Origin: Rhodovulum sulfidophilum
Lineage (GTDB): Bacteria > Pseudomonadota > Alphaproteobacteria > Rhodobacterales > Rhodobacteraceae
Length of the DNA stretch: 64,000 nt
NCBI GenBank assembly: GCA_003241785.1
Contig: QFPW01000001.1
Location: forward strand, 62,001 to 126,000
Direction: 5' to 3'
Shown: positions 15,495 to 24,738 of the stretch, piece after piece
Layout of the letters: the number at the start of each line of letters is the position of its first letter
Numbering within the stretch: the stretch's first letter is position 1
The notes under the pieces: model-generated
What the model saw: only the letters and a program-made list of their open reading frames with translations
Told to the model about the DNA's origin: nothing
The model's database searches: none
Translations under genes and position numbers: made by a program

Positions 15495-17753
15495 ATGTCC
15501 TTTTCCGACGCGGTTGACAGCCGGGTTATCCTGACGCGCCTGCGCGCCACGCTGGCAGAGCCCGGCGAGGGTCAGGAGCGGCTGAACCGGATCGTGGATC
15601 TGATCGCCGACGGGCTGGTCGCCGAGGTCTGCTCGGTCTACCTGCGCCGCGAGGACCAGATGCTCGAGCTCTGCGCGACGCGCGGGTTGAACCCGAACGC
15701 CGTGCACCAGACCCGGATGCGCGTCGGCCAGGGCCTGGTCGGCCGCATCGCCGATCAGGCCGAGCCGATCAACACCCCGAACGCGCCCGGCACCAAGGGT
15801 TTCCGCTTCATGCCGGAGACCGGCGAAGAAGTGTTCTCGAGCTTCCTCGGCGTGCCGATCCAGCGGCTCGGCGAGGTGCTGGGCGTGCTCGTGGTGCAGA
15901 ATCGCGAGGCGCGCGAATACACCGACGACGAGATCTACGCGCTCGAGGTCGTCGCCATGGTGATCGCCGAGATGGCCGAGCTCGGCGCCTTCGTCGGCCC
16001 CGGCGCGATGGAGATCGCCCGGCCGCACAAGCTGCCGTTCTTCGTGCGCGGCCTCGTCGGGCAGGAGGGCGTGGCCGAGGGCGTCGTGCTGCTGCACGAG
16101 CCGCAGGTGCTGGTCAACAACCCGATCAGCGACGACCCCGCGCGGGAATGCGCCCGGCTGCGCGCCGCGATCGTCGGGCTGCGCGACGAGGTCGACCAGA
16201 TGCTCGCCGCCGACTACCTGACCGCGACGGGCGAGCACCGCGACGTGCTCCAGGCCTACCGGATGTTCGCCCATGACAAGGGCTGGGTCCGGCGCATGGA
16301 GGATTCGATCGAGACCGGGCTCGCCGCCGAGGTCGCGGTCGAGAAGGAGCAGTCCGCGACCCGCGCGCGGATGAGCCGCGTCACCGATCCCTACCTGCGC
16401 GAGCGGCTGCACGATCTCGACGATCTCTCGAACCGGCTGCTGCGCCTGCTGGCCGGGGTCGATGCGACGAACGGCCGGGACATCCCGGACAACGCCGTCC
16501 TCGTCGCCCGCAACATCGGCCCGGGCGAGCTGCTAGACTACGGACGGAACCTCAAGGGCGTCGTGCTCGAGGAGGGCTCGGTCGGCAGCCACGCGGCGAT
16601 CGTCGCCCGGGCGCTGGCGATCCCGCTGGTGATCCAGGCGACCCGCGTCACCCGCGAGGCGCTGAACGGCGACGTGATCATGGTCGACGGCGACCAGGGC
16701 GCGGTGCATCTGCGGCCCGAGGAAAGCGTCGCGCGCGCCTTCCGCGAGAAGATCGAGATGCGGGCCGAGGCGCAGCACGCCTATGCCACGCTGCGCGACA
16801 AGCCCGCCACCAGCCGCGACGGCGTGACGCTCAGCCTGCACATGAACGCCGGGCTGATGGCGGACCTGCCGAGCCTGCCGAAATGCGGCGCGGTCGGCGT
16901 CGGCCTGTTCCGGACCGAGCTGCAGTTCCTGATCCGCACCACGGTGCCGAAGCGCACCGATCTCGCCGCGCTCTATGCCCGGATCCTCGATTCCGCCGGC
17001 GAGAAGCCCGTCGTCTTCCGCACGCTCGACATCGGCTCGGACAAGGTCCTGCTCTACATGAAGCGGGGCGAGGAGCCGAACCCCGCCCTCGGCTGGCGCG
17101 CGATCCGCGTCGGGCTCGACCGCCCGGGCATCATGCGGATGCAGGTCCAGGCGCTGCTGCGCGGGGCGCGGGGGCGGCCGCTCAACGTGATGTTCCCCTT
17201 CGTCGCCGAATTCGCCGAATTCGAGGCCGGCCGCGAGATCCTGCTGCGCGAGGCCGAGCGCGAGGCGCGGCTCGGCAACGTGGTGCCCTCGGCGCTGCGC
17301 ATCGGCGCGATGCTCGAGACGCCGAGCCTCGCCTACGCGCCCGACCGGTTCTTCGAACTCGCCGATTTCATCTCGATCGGCGGCAACGACCTGAAGCAGT
17401 TCTTCTTCGCCGCCGACCGCGAGAACGAGAAGGTGCGCCGCCGCTACGATTCGCTCAGCATCAGCTTCCTGACCTTCCTCGAGGAGGTCGTGAAGCGCTG
17501 CTCGGCGCATGGCACGCCGCTCTCGTTCTGCGGCGAGGACGCCGGCCGGCCGGTCGAGGCGCTGGCCTTCGCCGCCATCGGCTTCCGCAACCTCTCGATG
17601 CGGCCGGCCTCGATCGGTCCGGTCAAGGCGCTGCTGCGGCAGATCGAGCTCGGCGAGGTGCGGGCGCTTTTCGAGGAGGAGCGGTCGCACGGCCGCCGCT
17701 CGTTCCGGCCCGCGCTCGAGGCCTGGCTTGGCCGCGCGGGGCTCATGAGCTGA
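15495..17753 (+). CDS. ptsP: PEP-protein phosphotransferase EI-Ntr
   Basis: EI-Ntr is the first component of the nitrogen phosphotransferase system. It takes phosphate from PEP and passes it to NPr. The 752-residue protein has an N-terminal GAF domain (about 20-160, binding glutamine in studied members), the EI N-terminal and phosphohistidine domains with GSVGSHAAIVARAL (His about residue 366), and the C-terminal PEP-binding barrel with GLFRTELQFL, RTLDIGSDK, NVMFPFVAEF and FSFCGEDAGRP-type motifs. ATG 15495 follows AAGGAC; a TTG at 15477 is less likely. It lies 24 bp after lysC. Confidence 0.95.
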   Translation: MSFSDAVDSRVILTRLRATLAEPGEGQERLNRIVDLIADGLVAEVCSVYLRREDQMLELCATRGLNPNAVHQTRMRVGQGLVGRIADQAEPINTPNAPGTKGFRFMPETGEEVFSSFLGVPIQRLGEVLGVLVVQNREAREYTDDEIYALEVVAMVIAEMAELGAFVGPGAMEIARPHKLPFFVRGLVGQEGVAEGVVLLHEPQVLVNNPISDDPARECARLRAAIVGLRDEVDQMLAADYLTATGEHRDVLQAYRMFAHDKGWVRRMEDSIETGLAAEVAVEKEQSATRARMSRVTDPYLRERLHDLDDLSNRLLRLLAGVDATNGRDIPDNAVLVARNIGPGELLDYGRNLKGVVLEEGSVGSHAAIVARALAIPLVIQATRVTREALNGDVIMVDGDQGAVHLRPEESVARAFREKIEMRAEAQHAYATLRDKPATSRDGVTLSLHMNAGLMADLPSLPKCGAVGVGLFRTELQFLIRTTVPKRTDLAALYARILDSAGEKPVVFRTLDIGSDKVLLYMKRGEEPNPALGWRAIRVGLDRPGIMRMQVQALLRGARGRPLNVMFPFVAEFAEFEAGREILLREAEREARLGNVVPSALRIGAMLETPSLAYAPDRFFELADFISIGGNDLKQFFFAADRENEKVRRRYDSLSISFLTFLEEVVKRCSAHGTPLSFCGEDAGRPVEALAFAAIGFRNLSMRPASIGPVKALLRQIELGEVRALFEEERSHGRRSFRPALEAWLGRAGLMS

Positions 17754-17756
17754 GGC

Positions 17757-18281
17757 TCAGCCGGAGGCGGCCTGCGCCAGCCGGTCGTTCCAGTTGCGGA
17801 CCATCCCCGACACGCCCCGGAACGCCCCCGGCACCAGCGCCCGCGCCAGCAGCCGGTCGGGGTTGTAGGGCGGCGGATAGTCGATCTCCCGCGCCAGATC
17901 GCGGCGAAAGCCGAACCGGCTGTAATAGGGCTCGTCGCCCATCAGCACGATCCGCGTCCAGCCGAGATCGAAGGCGCGGCGCAGGCTCTCGTTCATGAGG
18001 ATCGCGCCCAGCCCCTCGCCCTGGCGCGTCGGATGCACCGCCACCGGGCCGAGCAGCAGCGCCGCGTGGCCGGCGGCGCCGATCCGGCAGGGCCAGTAGC
18101 GGATCGCCCCCGAGACCGCGTCGAAATCGTCCCGCGCGATCAGGCAGAGATCGGCGACCGGATCGACCCCGGCGCGCAGCCGGTAGGAGGACAAGGCCGT
18201 CCGCCCGGGCGCGAACGCCAGGTCATAGAGGTATTCGACCTCGGCGAAGTCGTTGGGCGTCTCTTTGTAGATACGAAACAT
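17757..18281 (-). CDS. GNAT-family N-acetyltransferase (YhbS-like)
   Basis: This 174-residue acetyltransferase shows LLLGPVAVHPTRQGEGLGAI, the acetyl-CoA pyrophosphate loop (R/Q-x-x-G-x-G/A) at about residues 76-95, and the later VLMGDEPYYSRFGFRR, characteristic of the YhbS group. The acceptor is unknown. It is convergent to ptsP with 3 bp between stops. Confidence 0.85.
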   Translation of the reverse strand: MFRIYKETPNDFAEVEYLYDLAFAPGRTALSSYRLRAGVDPVADLCLIARDDFDAVSGAIRYWPCRIGAAGHAALLLGPVAVHPTRQGEGLGAILMNESLRRAFDLGWTRIVLMGDEPYYSRFGFRRDLAREIDYPPPYNPDRLLARALVPGAFRGVSGMVRNWNDRLAQAASG

Positions 18282-18386
18282 CGCGTGGGAGCGTCGCCGG
18301 TCCTAGGGGCCGCGGGCTCGGCCCGCTCGACACCGCGTTAGCATGAGCCTAACTGGGGGCAAAGCCAAAACCCCCCGGAGGCACCG

Positions 18387-18998
18387 ATGTTTTACCGTCC
18401 CGGCCTGGAACCGCACGGGCTGCCGCATGATCCGTTCAAGGCGATCGTGACGCCGCGGCCGATCGGCTGGATCTCCACGCTGGACCGCGAGGGCCACGTG
18501 AACCTCGCCCCCTACAGCTTCTTCAACGCGGTCGCCGACCGGCCGCCGATGGTGGTCTACGGCAGCACCGGCACCAAGCCCGGCCTGACCGAGCGCAAGG
18601 ACACGCTCGCCAATATCCGCGCCACCGGCGAATTCGTCGTCAACATCGTCTCCCGCGCGCTGCGCGACCCGATGAACGCCTCCTCGGCCGGGCTGCCCGC
18701 CGACGCGGACGAGTTCGAGGTGGCGGGACTGGAGAAGGCGCCCTCGCGCGTCGTCGCGCCGCCGCGGGTCAAGGCGGCGCCGGCGGCGCTGGAATGCCGG
18801 CTCTGGCAGGCGATCGACCTGCCCGGCGAATCGAACACGCTGGTGATCGGCGAGGTCGTGGGCGTGCATATCGACGACGCGATGCTGCGCGACGGACTGC
18901 TCGACATCACGCTCTACCAGCCGCTCTCGCGGCTCGGCTATCGCGATTACACCGCCGTGGCCGAGGTCTTCGCGCTGAGCCGGCCGAAGACTCGCTAG
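18387..18998 (+). CDS. Flavin reductase-like, FMN-binding protein
   Basis: This 203-residue protein belongs to the flavin reductase-like split-barrel family. It has AIVTPRPIGWISTLDREG and LAPYSFFNAVADRPPMVVYG, the FMN phosphate-binding face, with KDTLANIRATGEFVVNIV following. Members use FMN and reduce flavin or act as oxidoreductases; the substrate is not evident. It stands alone between divergent and convergent neighbours. Confidence 0.85.
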   Translation: MFYRPGLEPHGLPHDPFKAIVTPRPIGWISTLDREGHVNLAPYSFFNAVADRPPMVVYGSTGTKPGLTERKDTLANIRATGEFVVNIVSRALRDPMNASSAGLPADADEFEVAGLEKAPSRVVAPPRVKAAPAALECRLWQAIDLPGESNTLVIGEVVGVHIDDAMLRDGLLDITLYQPLSRLGYRDYTAVAEVFALSRPKTR

Positions 18999-19294
18999 GA
19001 CTTAATTCTACTCTTGATTGTGTTAGCGCCAGTCCGTTAACCTTTCGGTAACGCGGGCCGGAGAGATTGGGGATGCCCGGGCGACTGGGCAGCTGCTTGC
19101 AAACCCCACAGACCCTCCAGTCTGGATCGAGCGCCCCCTTCCTCCCCCCCCGGAAGGGGGCGCGCCCCTCTCCCCGACGCCTGCGCTGCCCCGGGCTTGA
19201 TCCGGGTCCCCGACGCCATGTCCGAAAGGCCGCGCGCCGGCTTCGGGGCCTCGGGTCAAGCCCGGGGCAGCGGACCCCCCGCGGCGACGCCATG
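18999..19294. repeat. Convergent spacer with inverted family C palindromes
   Basis: Between two converging genes lie CTGCCCCGGGCTTGATCCGG (about 19185-19205) and its inverse CGGGTCAAGCCCGGGGCAG (about 19252-19272), separated by about 50 bp that include a conserved GACGCCATGTCCGAAAGG-type linker. This is a BIME-like unit that could form a large hairpin in either transcript. No gene is recognised. Confidence 0.75.
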
Positions 19295-20719
19295 TCAGGG
19301 CAGGACCGCGCCCGGGTTCAGGATGCCGCGCGGATCGAGCGCGGCCTTGATCGCCCGCATCGCCGCCAGCCGGCCGGGATCGGCGTAGCGCGCCATGTCC
19401 CCGGTCTTGAGCCGCCCCACGCCATGTTCCGCGCTGACCGAGCCGCCGAGCGCGTGGGTGAGATCATGCACCGCTTCCTTCACCCGGCCCCGGATCGGAT
19501 CGAAGTCCGCGCGCGGCACCCCGCGGGGCGGGAAGACGTTGAAATGCAGGTTGCCGTCGCCGAGATGGCCGAAGCAGTTGATCCGCAGCCCCGGCGCCAC
19601 CCCTTCGACCGCCGCCGCCGCCCGGTCGATGAATTCGACCAGCCGCGACAGCGGGACGGAGATGTCATGGCTCGAGATCGAGCCGATCAGCCGGTTCGCC
19701 TCGGGGATGCGCTCGCGCACGGTCCAGAACGCGTCGCGCTGCGCGGCGCTCTGGGCGATCAGCGCGTCGACGGCGATCCCGCGCTCGAGCGCCTCGCCCA
19801 GCGTCTCCTCGAAGCGATCCGCGATGCGCGACCCCGGCCCGTCTCCGACCTCCGCGAGCACCGCCCAACCGGTTTCCGGGGCGGGCGGCGGCGCGACCTC
19901 GGGCAGCTTCTCGGCGAGAAAGGCGAGGCCCTGCGCGCTGATCAGCTCGAAAGCCTCGATGCTGGTGCCGAGCCGCTCGCGCGCGAGGTGAAAGAGGTCG
20001 AGCGCCTTGGCCGGCGACGCGACCGGGATCCAGGCCGTCGCGCGCTCGCGCGGGATCGGGAACAGCCGCAGGCTCGCGGCGGTGATCACGCCGAGCGTGC
20101 CCTCCGACCCGATCAGCAGGTCGCGCAGGTCGTAGCCCATGTTGTTCTTGTGCAGCCGCGTGAGATCACTCACCAGGCCGCCGTCCGCCATCACCGCCTC
20201 GATCCCGAGGCAGAGCGCGCGGGCGTTGCCGTAGCGCACGACGTTGACGCCCCCGGCGTTGGTGCCGAGCAGCCCGCCGATCCGCGCCGAGCCCTCGGAG
20301 GCGAGCGTCAGCGGAAAAAGCCGGTCCCGGTCGCGCGCCGCCGCCTGCGCCTCGGCGAGGATCACCCCGGCCTCGGCGACCAGCACGTCGTCCACGACGT
20401 CGAGGTCGCGGATCGCCCGCAGCCGCTCGGTCGAGATGAGGACCGGCAGCGGGCCCTCGCTCATCACCTGCCCGCCGACGAGGCCGGTGCCGCCCGAATA
20501 GGGCACGATCCCGACCCGCGCCTCGGCGCAGAGCCGGACCGCCGCCTGGACCCCGGCCACGTCCGCCGGCCGCAGCACCGCCGCCGCGCGCCCATGATAG
20601 CGGCCGCGCGGCTCCTCGAGATAGCGCGGCTCGGGCGGGACGACCCCGCCCGGCCCGAGCGCGGCTTCGAGCCGCCCGAGCAGCGCCCCGTCCGCGTCGC
20701 GCAACGTCGCCTCGGTCAT
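19295..20719 (-). CDS. FAD-linked oxidase (GlcD / D-2-hydroxyacid dehydrogenase type)
   Basis: This 474-residue VAO-family flavoenzyme has the FAD_binding_4 domain with VPYSGGTGLVGGQ (about 93-105), SARIGGLLGTNAGGVNVVRYG and LLIGSEGTLGVIT. The C-terminal FAD-oxidase domain contains NCFGHLGDGNLHFNVF (metal-site histidines) and SAEHGVGRLK. This is the layout of D-lactate, D-2-hydroxyglutarate and glycolate dehydrogenase subunits; which acid is used cannot be decided. It overlaps the next minus-strand gene upstream by 4 bp and is probably co-translated with it. Confidence 0.88.
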   Translation of the reverse strand: MTEATLRDADGALLGRLEAALGPGGVVPPEPRYLEEPRGRYHGRAAAVLRPADVAGVQAAVRLCAEARVGIVPYSGGTGLVGGQVMSEGPLPVLISTERLRAIRDLDVVDDVLVAEAGVILAEAQAAARDRDRLFPLTLASEGSARIGGLLGTNAGGVNVVRYGNARALCLGIEAVMADGGLVSDLTRLHKNNMGYDLRDLLIGSEGTLGVITAASLRLFPIPRERATAWIPVASPAKALDLFHLARERLGTSIEAFELISAQGLAFLAEKLPEVAPPPAPETGWAVLAEVGDGPGSRIADRFEETLGEALERGIAVDALIAQSAAQRDAFWTVRERIPEANRLIGSISSHDISVPLSRLVEFIDRAAAAVEGVAPGLRINCFGHLGDGNLHFNVFPPRGVPRADFDPIRGRVKEAVHDLTHALGGSVSAEHGVGRLKTGDMARYADPGRLAAMRAIKAALDPRGILNPGAVLP

Positions 20720-21309
20720 CCGGCTTCTCCCCCGCTCGCCCGGCGGTCGGCGCGCAGGACGGCGTAAAGGACGTGGTCGCGCCAGCGTCCGTTGATCTGC
20801 AGGTATTTCTCCGCCGTGCCCTCGTGGCGGAAGCCCGAGCGTTCGAGCAGCGCGCGCGACGCGGCGTTCTCCGGCAGGCAGGCCGCCTCCACCCGGCTGA
20901 GGTCCAGCGTGGCGAAGGCGTAGTTGAGCGTCGCGGAAAGCGCCTCGGACATGTAGCCCTGCCGGGCGAAATCCGGGCCGATCCAGTAGCCGACCTGCGC
21001 CGACTGCGCCGGTCCCCGGCGGATGTTGTCGAGCGTCAGCGCGCCCATCAGCCGCGCGTCCTCGCGCCGGATCAGGAAGAAGGCGAGCGCCCGTCCCTCC
21101 TCCCGCGCGCGCTGCGCCCAGTAGACGCGGCTGCGGAAGGCGCGGCGGGAGAAATGGTCGGTGGACCAGCTCGGCTCCCAGGGGCGCAGGAATTCGGCGC
21201 CCTCGCGACGGATGTCGCTCCAGGCGCCGTGGTCGTTCATTTCCGGCAGCCTGAGCGCCAGTCGCCGCGTCTCGACGATGAGCGGCGCGGGGCGGCGGAA
21301 AGGCAGCAC
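20716..21309 (-). CDS. RimJ/RimL-type GNAT acetyltransferase
   Basis: This 197-residue protein reads RRLALRLPEMNDHGAW at the start and GYWIGPDFARQGYMSEAL at the acetyl-CoA loop, followed by VEAACLPENAASRALLERSG and FRHEGTAEKYLQINGRWRDH. This is the pattern of RimJ, which acetylates the N-terminal alanine of ribosomal protein S5. Related enzymes modify other substrates, so RimJ itself is only a possibility. It lies 9 bp from the M16 peptidase gene in the same direction. Confidence 0.85.
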   Translation of the reverse strand: MLPFRRPAPLIVETRRLALRLPEMNDHGAWSDIRREGAEFLRPWEPSWSTDHFSRRAFRSRVYWAQRAREEGRALAFFLIRREDARLMGALTLDNIRRGPAQSAQVGYWIGPDFARQGYMSEALSATLNYAFATLDLSRVEAACLPENAASRALLERSGFRHEGTAEKYLQINGRWRDHVLYAVLRADRRASGGEAG

Positions 21310-21318
21310 CGCGCCCCC

Positions 21319-22581
21319 TCAGGCGGCGAGGCGCCGGGCAAGCTCCGCGCGGTCGGGCGCCTGCGCGACCGGGCCGAGCAGCGCGAGCGCCGGTTCGGAC
21401 TGTCCCGCGATCTTCTCGGCGAAGGCGCGCAGGGAGGCGAGATCGACCGCGTCGATCCGGCCGATGGTTTCCTCGACGCTCGGCACGCGGTCCCAGATCG
21501 CGATCATCCGCGCCAGCCGCTCGGCCCGCGCGGTGGGGCTTTCGAGCCCCATGAGCAGCCCCGCCTTCATCTGCGCCCGCGCCCGCTCGAGCTCGGCCAC
21601 GCTGAAACCCTCGGCGGCGCGCTTGAGCTCGTCGACGATCAGGCCGGAAAGCTGGCCGATCTCGTCCGGTCCGGTGCCGGAATAGATCGTCACCAGCCCG
21701 GTGTCGTCATAGGCGCCGGCCTGGGCGAAGATCGTGTAGCAGAGGCCGCGCTTCTCGCGGATCTCCTGGAACAGCCGCGAGGACATGCCGCCGCCGAGCG
21801 CCGTCGCGTAGATCTGCGCGGCATAGGCCGCGTCCGAGCGCACCGCCGGCGCCTCGAAGGCCAGCGCCACATGCGCCTGCTCGAGATCGCGCTCGTCGCG
21901 CCGCTCGCCGCCCCTGAACCGCGCCGGCAGGACCGCGAGGCCGCGCCGCGGCTTCAGCCCGCCGAACAGCCGTTCCGCCGCGCGCACCACCGCCTCGGGG
22001 TCGATGCCCCCGGCCGCGGAGATGATCATCTGGCCCGGGCCGTAATGCTCGCGCACGAAGCCGGAGAGATCGTCGCGGCCGAAGTTCGACACCCGCTCGC
22101 TGGGGCCGAGGATGGTCCGGCCGAACGGCTGGTTCGGGAAGGCCGCTTCCTGCAGCCAGTCGAAGATGATGTCGTCGGGCGTGTCGAGCGCCTGGCCGAT
22201 CTCCTGCAGGATCACGCCGCGCTCGACCTCGATGTCGCCGGTGTCGAAGATCGGATGCAGCACGATATCCGCGAGGATGTCGAAGGCGAGATCGACGTCG
22301 GCCTTCAGCACCCGCGCGTAATAGGCGGTCATCTCCTTGCCGGTATAGGCGTTGATATAGCCGCCGACGTCCTCGATCTCCTCGGCGATCCGGAGCGCGG
22401 AGCGCGTCGGCGTGCCCTTGAAGGCCATGTGCTCGAGAAAATGCGCGATGCCGTTCTGCTCGACGCGCTCGTGCCGCCCGCCCGCCGTCAGCCAGATCCC
22501 GATCGCGGCGGAATGCAGCCCCGGCATCGGCTCGGTCACGACGCGAAGCCCGTTCGCGAGCCGGTGGATCGCGACGCTCAC
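21319..22581 (-). CDS. M16-family zinc peptidase (processing-peptidase-like)
   Basis: This 420-residue protein is related to the beta subunit of mitochondrial processing peptidase. The inverted zinc motif HFLEH sits at residues 47-51 (GIAHFLEHMAFKGT), with the distal glutamate region EVERGVILQEIGQ, and later SSRLFQEIREKRGLCY in the second half-domain. The start is GTG at 22581, overlapping the thrC stop by 4 bp (GTGA), so translation is likely coupled. The thrC-pepM16-acetyltransferase order is familiar from Rhodobacterales. Confidence 0.9.
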   Translation of the reverse strand: MSVAIHRLANGLRVVTEPMPGLHSAAIGIWLTAGGRHERVEQNGIAHFLEHMAFKGTPTRSALRIAEEIEDVGGYINAYTGKEMTAYYARVLKADVDLAFDILADIVLHPIFDTGDIEVERGVILQEIGQALDTPDDIIFDWLQEAAFPNQPFGRTILGPSERVSNFGRDDLSGFVREHYGPGQMIISAAGGIDPEAVVRAAERLFGGLKPRRGLAVLPARFRGGERRDERDLEQAHVALAFEAPAVRSDAAYAAQIYATALGGGMSSRLFQEIREKRGLCYTIFAQAGAYDDTGLVTIYSGTGPDEIGQLSGLIVDELKRAAEGFSVAELERARAQMKAGLLMGLESPTARAERLARMIAIWDRVPSVEETIGRIDAVDLASLRAFAEKIAGQSEPALALLGPVAQAPDRAELARRLAA

Positions 22582-23972
22582 GCGATCTTCTCCCCGGCGA
22601 CGATCGCCTCGATCGCCGCGAGATCGTTCGGGACCCTGGTCACCCGCTCCGGCCGGTCGAAGAGATCCGCCATGCCGGGCGGCAGCGCCGGCCGCACGCC
22701 GCAGGCCGCCTCGACCGCGTCGGGGAACTTCGCCGCGTGCGCGGTCGCGAGCACGACCATCGGCACCGCGGGATCGCCGCGCTTCGCGCGGGCCGCGTGG
22801 ACCGCGACGGCGGTATGCGGGCAAATGACCTGGCCCGTCCCGGCGAGCACGTCGCGGATCGTCGCGCGGGTCTCCTCCTCCGAGGTCCGGGCGCTGTCGA
22901 ATTCGGCGCGCAGCCGGTCGACCGCGCCCTGCGACAGCGCGAATTCGCCCAGGGTGCCGAGCTCGCCCATCAGCTCGGCCACCGCCGGACCCTCGCGGTC
23001 GTAGAGCTCGAACAGCAGCCGCTCGAAATTCGAGCTGACCTGGATGTCCATCGAGGGGCTGATCGAGGGTTCGACCCCGCTCTTCACATAGGCGCCCGAT
23101 TCGAGCGTGCGGTGCAGGATGTCGTTCTGGTTGGTCGCGATCACCAGCCGGTCGATCGGCAGCCCCATCCGCTTCGCGACATAGCCGGCGAAGACATCGC
23201 CGAAATTGCCGGTGGGGACGGTGAAGCTGACCTTGCGCCCCGGCGCGCCGAGCGCCACGGCGGCGGTGAAATAGTAGACGGCCTGCGCCAGCACCCGGGC
23301 CCAGTTGATCGAATTGACCCCGGCGAGACCCACGCCGTCGCGGAAGGCATGGTCGTTGAACATGTCCTTCACCCGCGCCTGGGCGTCGTCGAAATCGCCG
23401 GCGATGGCGAGCGCGTGGACATTGGCGTCGGCGGGCGTCGTCATCTGCCGCCGCTGCACGTCGGAGACGCGGCCGTCGGGGAAGAGGATGAAGACCTCGA
23501 CGCCGGCGCGCCCCCGGAAGGCCTCGATCGCGGCCGAGCCGGTGTCGCCGCTGGTCGCGCCGACGATGGTGATGCGCTTGCCGGACTTCGCGAGGCTCGC
23601 CTCGAAAAGCTGCCCGATCAGCTGCATCGCCACATCCTTGAACGCGAGCGTCGGCCCGTGGAAGAGCTCGAGCAGCCAGTCGTTCGGCCCGATCTGCGTC
23701 ATCGGGCAGCGCACGACATGGTTGAAGGAGGCATAGGCGCGCGCGATGATGCCGCGGAACTCCGCCTCCTCGAAGGCCGCGCCGACGAAGGGCCACATCA
23801 CCCGGAAGGCGACCTCCTCGTAGGGCAGCCCGGCGAAGGCGGCGATCTCGGCTTCGGTCAGGGTCGGCCAGGCCTCGGGCAGGTAGAGCCCGCCGTCGCG
23901 CGCCAGCCCGGCGAGCATCGCTTCCTCGAAGCCGAGGACGGGGGCCGCGCCGCGCGTGGATACGTATCGCAT
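22578..23972 (-). CDS. thrC: Threonine synthase
   Basis: ThrC converts O-phosphohomoserine to threonine with PLP. The 464-residue protein opens MRYVSTRGAAPVLGFEEAML and carries the PLP lysine in HGPTLAFKDVAMQ (about residue 111), the phosphate-binding GATSGDTGSAAIEAF and the FTVPTGNFGDVFAGYVAKRM segment. It fits the long microbial class. It is downstream of surf1 by 18 bp and feeds directly into the M16 peptidase start. Confidence 0.96.
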   Translation of the reverse strand: MRYVSTRGAAPVLGFEEAMLAGLARDGGLYLPEAWPTLTEAEIAAFAGLPYEEVAFRVMWPFVGAAFEEAEFRGIIARAYASFNHVVRCPMTQIGPNDWLLELFHGPTLAFKDVAMQLIGQLFEASLAKSGKRITIVGATSGDTGSAAIEAFRGRAGVEVFILFPDGRVSDVQRRQMTTPADANVHALAIAGDFDDAQARVKDMFNDHAFRDGVGLAGVNSINWARVLAQAVYYFTAAVALGAPGRKVSFTVPTGNFGDVFAGYVAKRMGLPIDRLVIATNQNDILHRTLESGAYVKSGVEPSISPSMDIQVSSNFERLLFELYDREGPAVAELMGELGTLGEFALSQGAVDRLRAEFDSARTSEEETRATIRDVLAGTGQVICPHTAVAVHAARAKRGDPAVPMVVLATAHAAKFPDAVEAACGVRPALPPGMADLFDRPERVTRVPNDLAAIEAIVAGEKIA

Positions 23973-23990
23973 CGTTCTGATAATGTCCGT

Positions 23991-24662
23991 TCAGTCGGTC
24001 CGGCTCTTGATACGCCAGAGCCAGTAAAGTGTCATCCCCGCCCAGGCGACCGCAAGCCCGAACCAGGTGATCGCATATTGCAGGTGGTCGTTCGGGATAT
24101 TGACCGTCACCGGCAGCGCCAGCGGGGCGGCCGCGTCGTCGCTCGCCTCGGTCACCACCATCACCGGATCGGTGCCGAGCGCCGCGCTCATCGCCCCGAC
24201 GTCGCGCGCGAACCAGATGTTCTTCGCGAGATCCGGCGCGTCGGTGAAGCCGTCGGTCTCGTCGGGCCAGAGCAGCGAGCCCCGCACCCGGATCGGGCCG
24301 AGATGGCGGGCCGCGTCCTTCTCGGCGATCGGAACGAAGCCGCGGTCGAGCAGGATGAGCCGGCCATCCGCGAGCCGGAACGGGACGATCACGCGATAGC
24401 CGACGCCCTGCCCCGGCGCGGAGGTATAGACGTGCAGCTCTCCCGGCTCGATCGCGCCCGCCTCGAGCACCCGCAGGTACTGGTCGCGCGCCGGATCCGG
24501 ATCGGGCGGCACGGTCACGGGCTCCGCCGCGAGCCGGGTCTCGATCCGGTCGATAATCTCGGTCTTCCAGTGCAGTCGCTGCACCTGCCAGAGACCGAGC
24601 CAGACCAGGACCGCGCAACCGGCGAGCCCGAGGACCAGCGCCGGGAGCATGCGTCGGATCAT
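23991..24662 (-). CDS. SURF1-family cytochrome oxidase biogenesis protein
   Basis: This 223-residue membrane protein has two spans, one near each end (LVLGLAGCAVLVWLGLWQVQ and TWFGLAVAWAGMTLYWLW), with a periplasmic domain between. The first ends in the SURF1 motif GLWQVQRLHWK, and NIPNDHLQYAITWFGLA is the family C-terminal signature. Surf1 helps insert heme a into subunit I of aa3 oxidase. It closes the cta cluster, 76 bp after ctaE. Confidence 0.92.
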   Translation of the reverse strand: MIRRMLPALVLGLAGCAVLVWLGLWQVQRLHWKTEIIDRIETRLAAEPVTVPPDPDPARDQYLRVLEAGAIEPGELHVYTSAPGQGVGYRVIVPFRLADGRLILLDRGFVPIAEKDAARHLGPIRVRGSLLWPDETDGFTDAPDLAKNIWFARDVGAMSAALGTDPVMVVTEASDDAAAPLALPVTVNIPNDHLQYAITWFGLAVAWAGMTLYWLWRIKSRTD

Positions 24663-24738
24663 TTCCGTGTCCCCCGGAAGCGAAGGGCGCGGAGCAAGGG
24701 CCCCGCGCCCAGGGACGCCCGTCGTCTCGGGGCGCGGA

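Noticed and set aside
14106..16412. 768-codon open frame on the minus strand opposite lysC and ptsP
   Set aside because: It mirrors two well-defined genes. In such GC-rich DNA the antisense frame stays open by chance, and its residue pattern (runs of R, H, D, E) shows no domain.
19028..19055. CtrA-like TTAACC..GTAAC site near the flavin reductase end
   Set aside because: It lies between two convergent genes where no promoter is expected, and it has a mismatch in one half-site.
20773..23004. 743-codon plus-strand frame opposite the acetyltransferase, M16 peptidase and thrC
   Set aside because: Antisense shadow of clearly conserved minus-strand genes; no recognisable motif.
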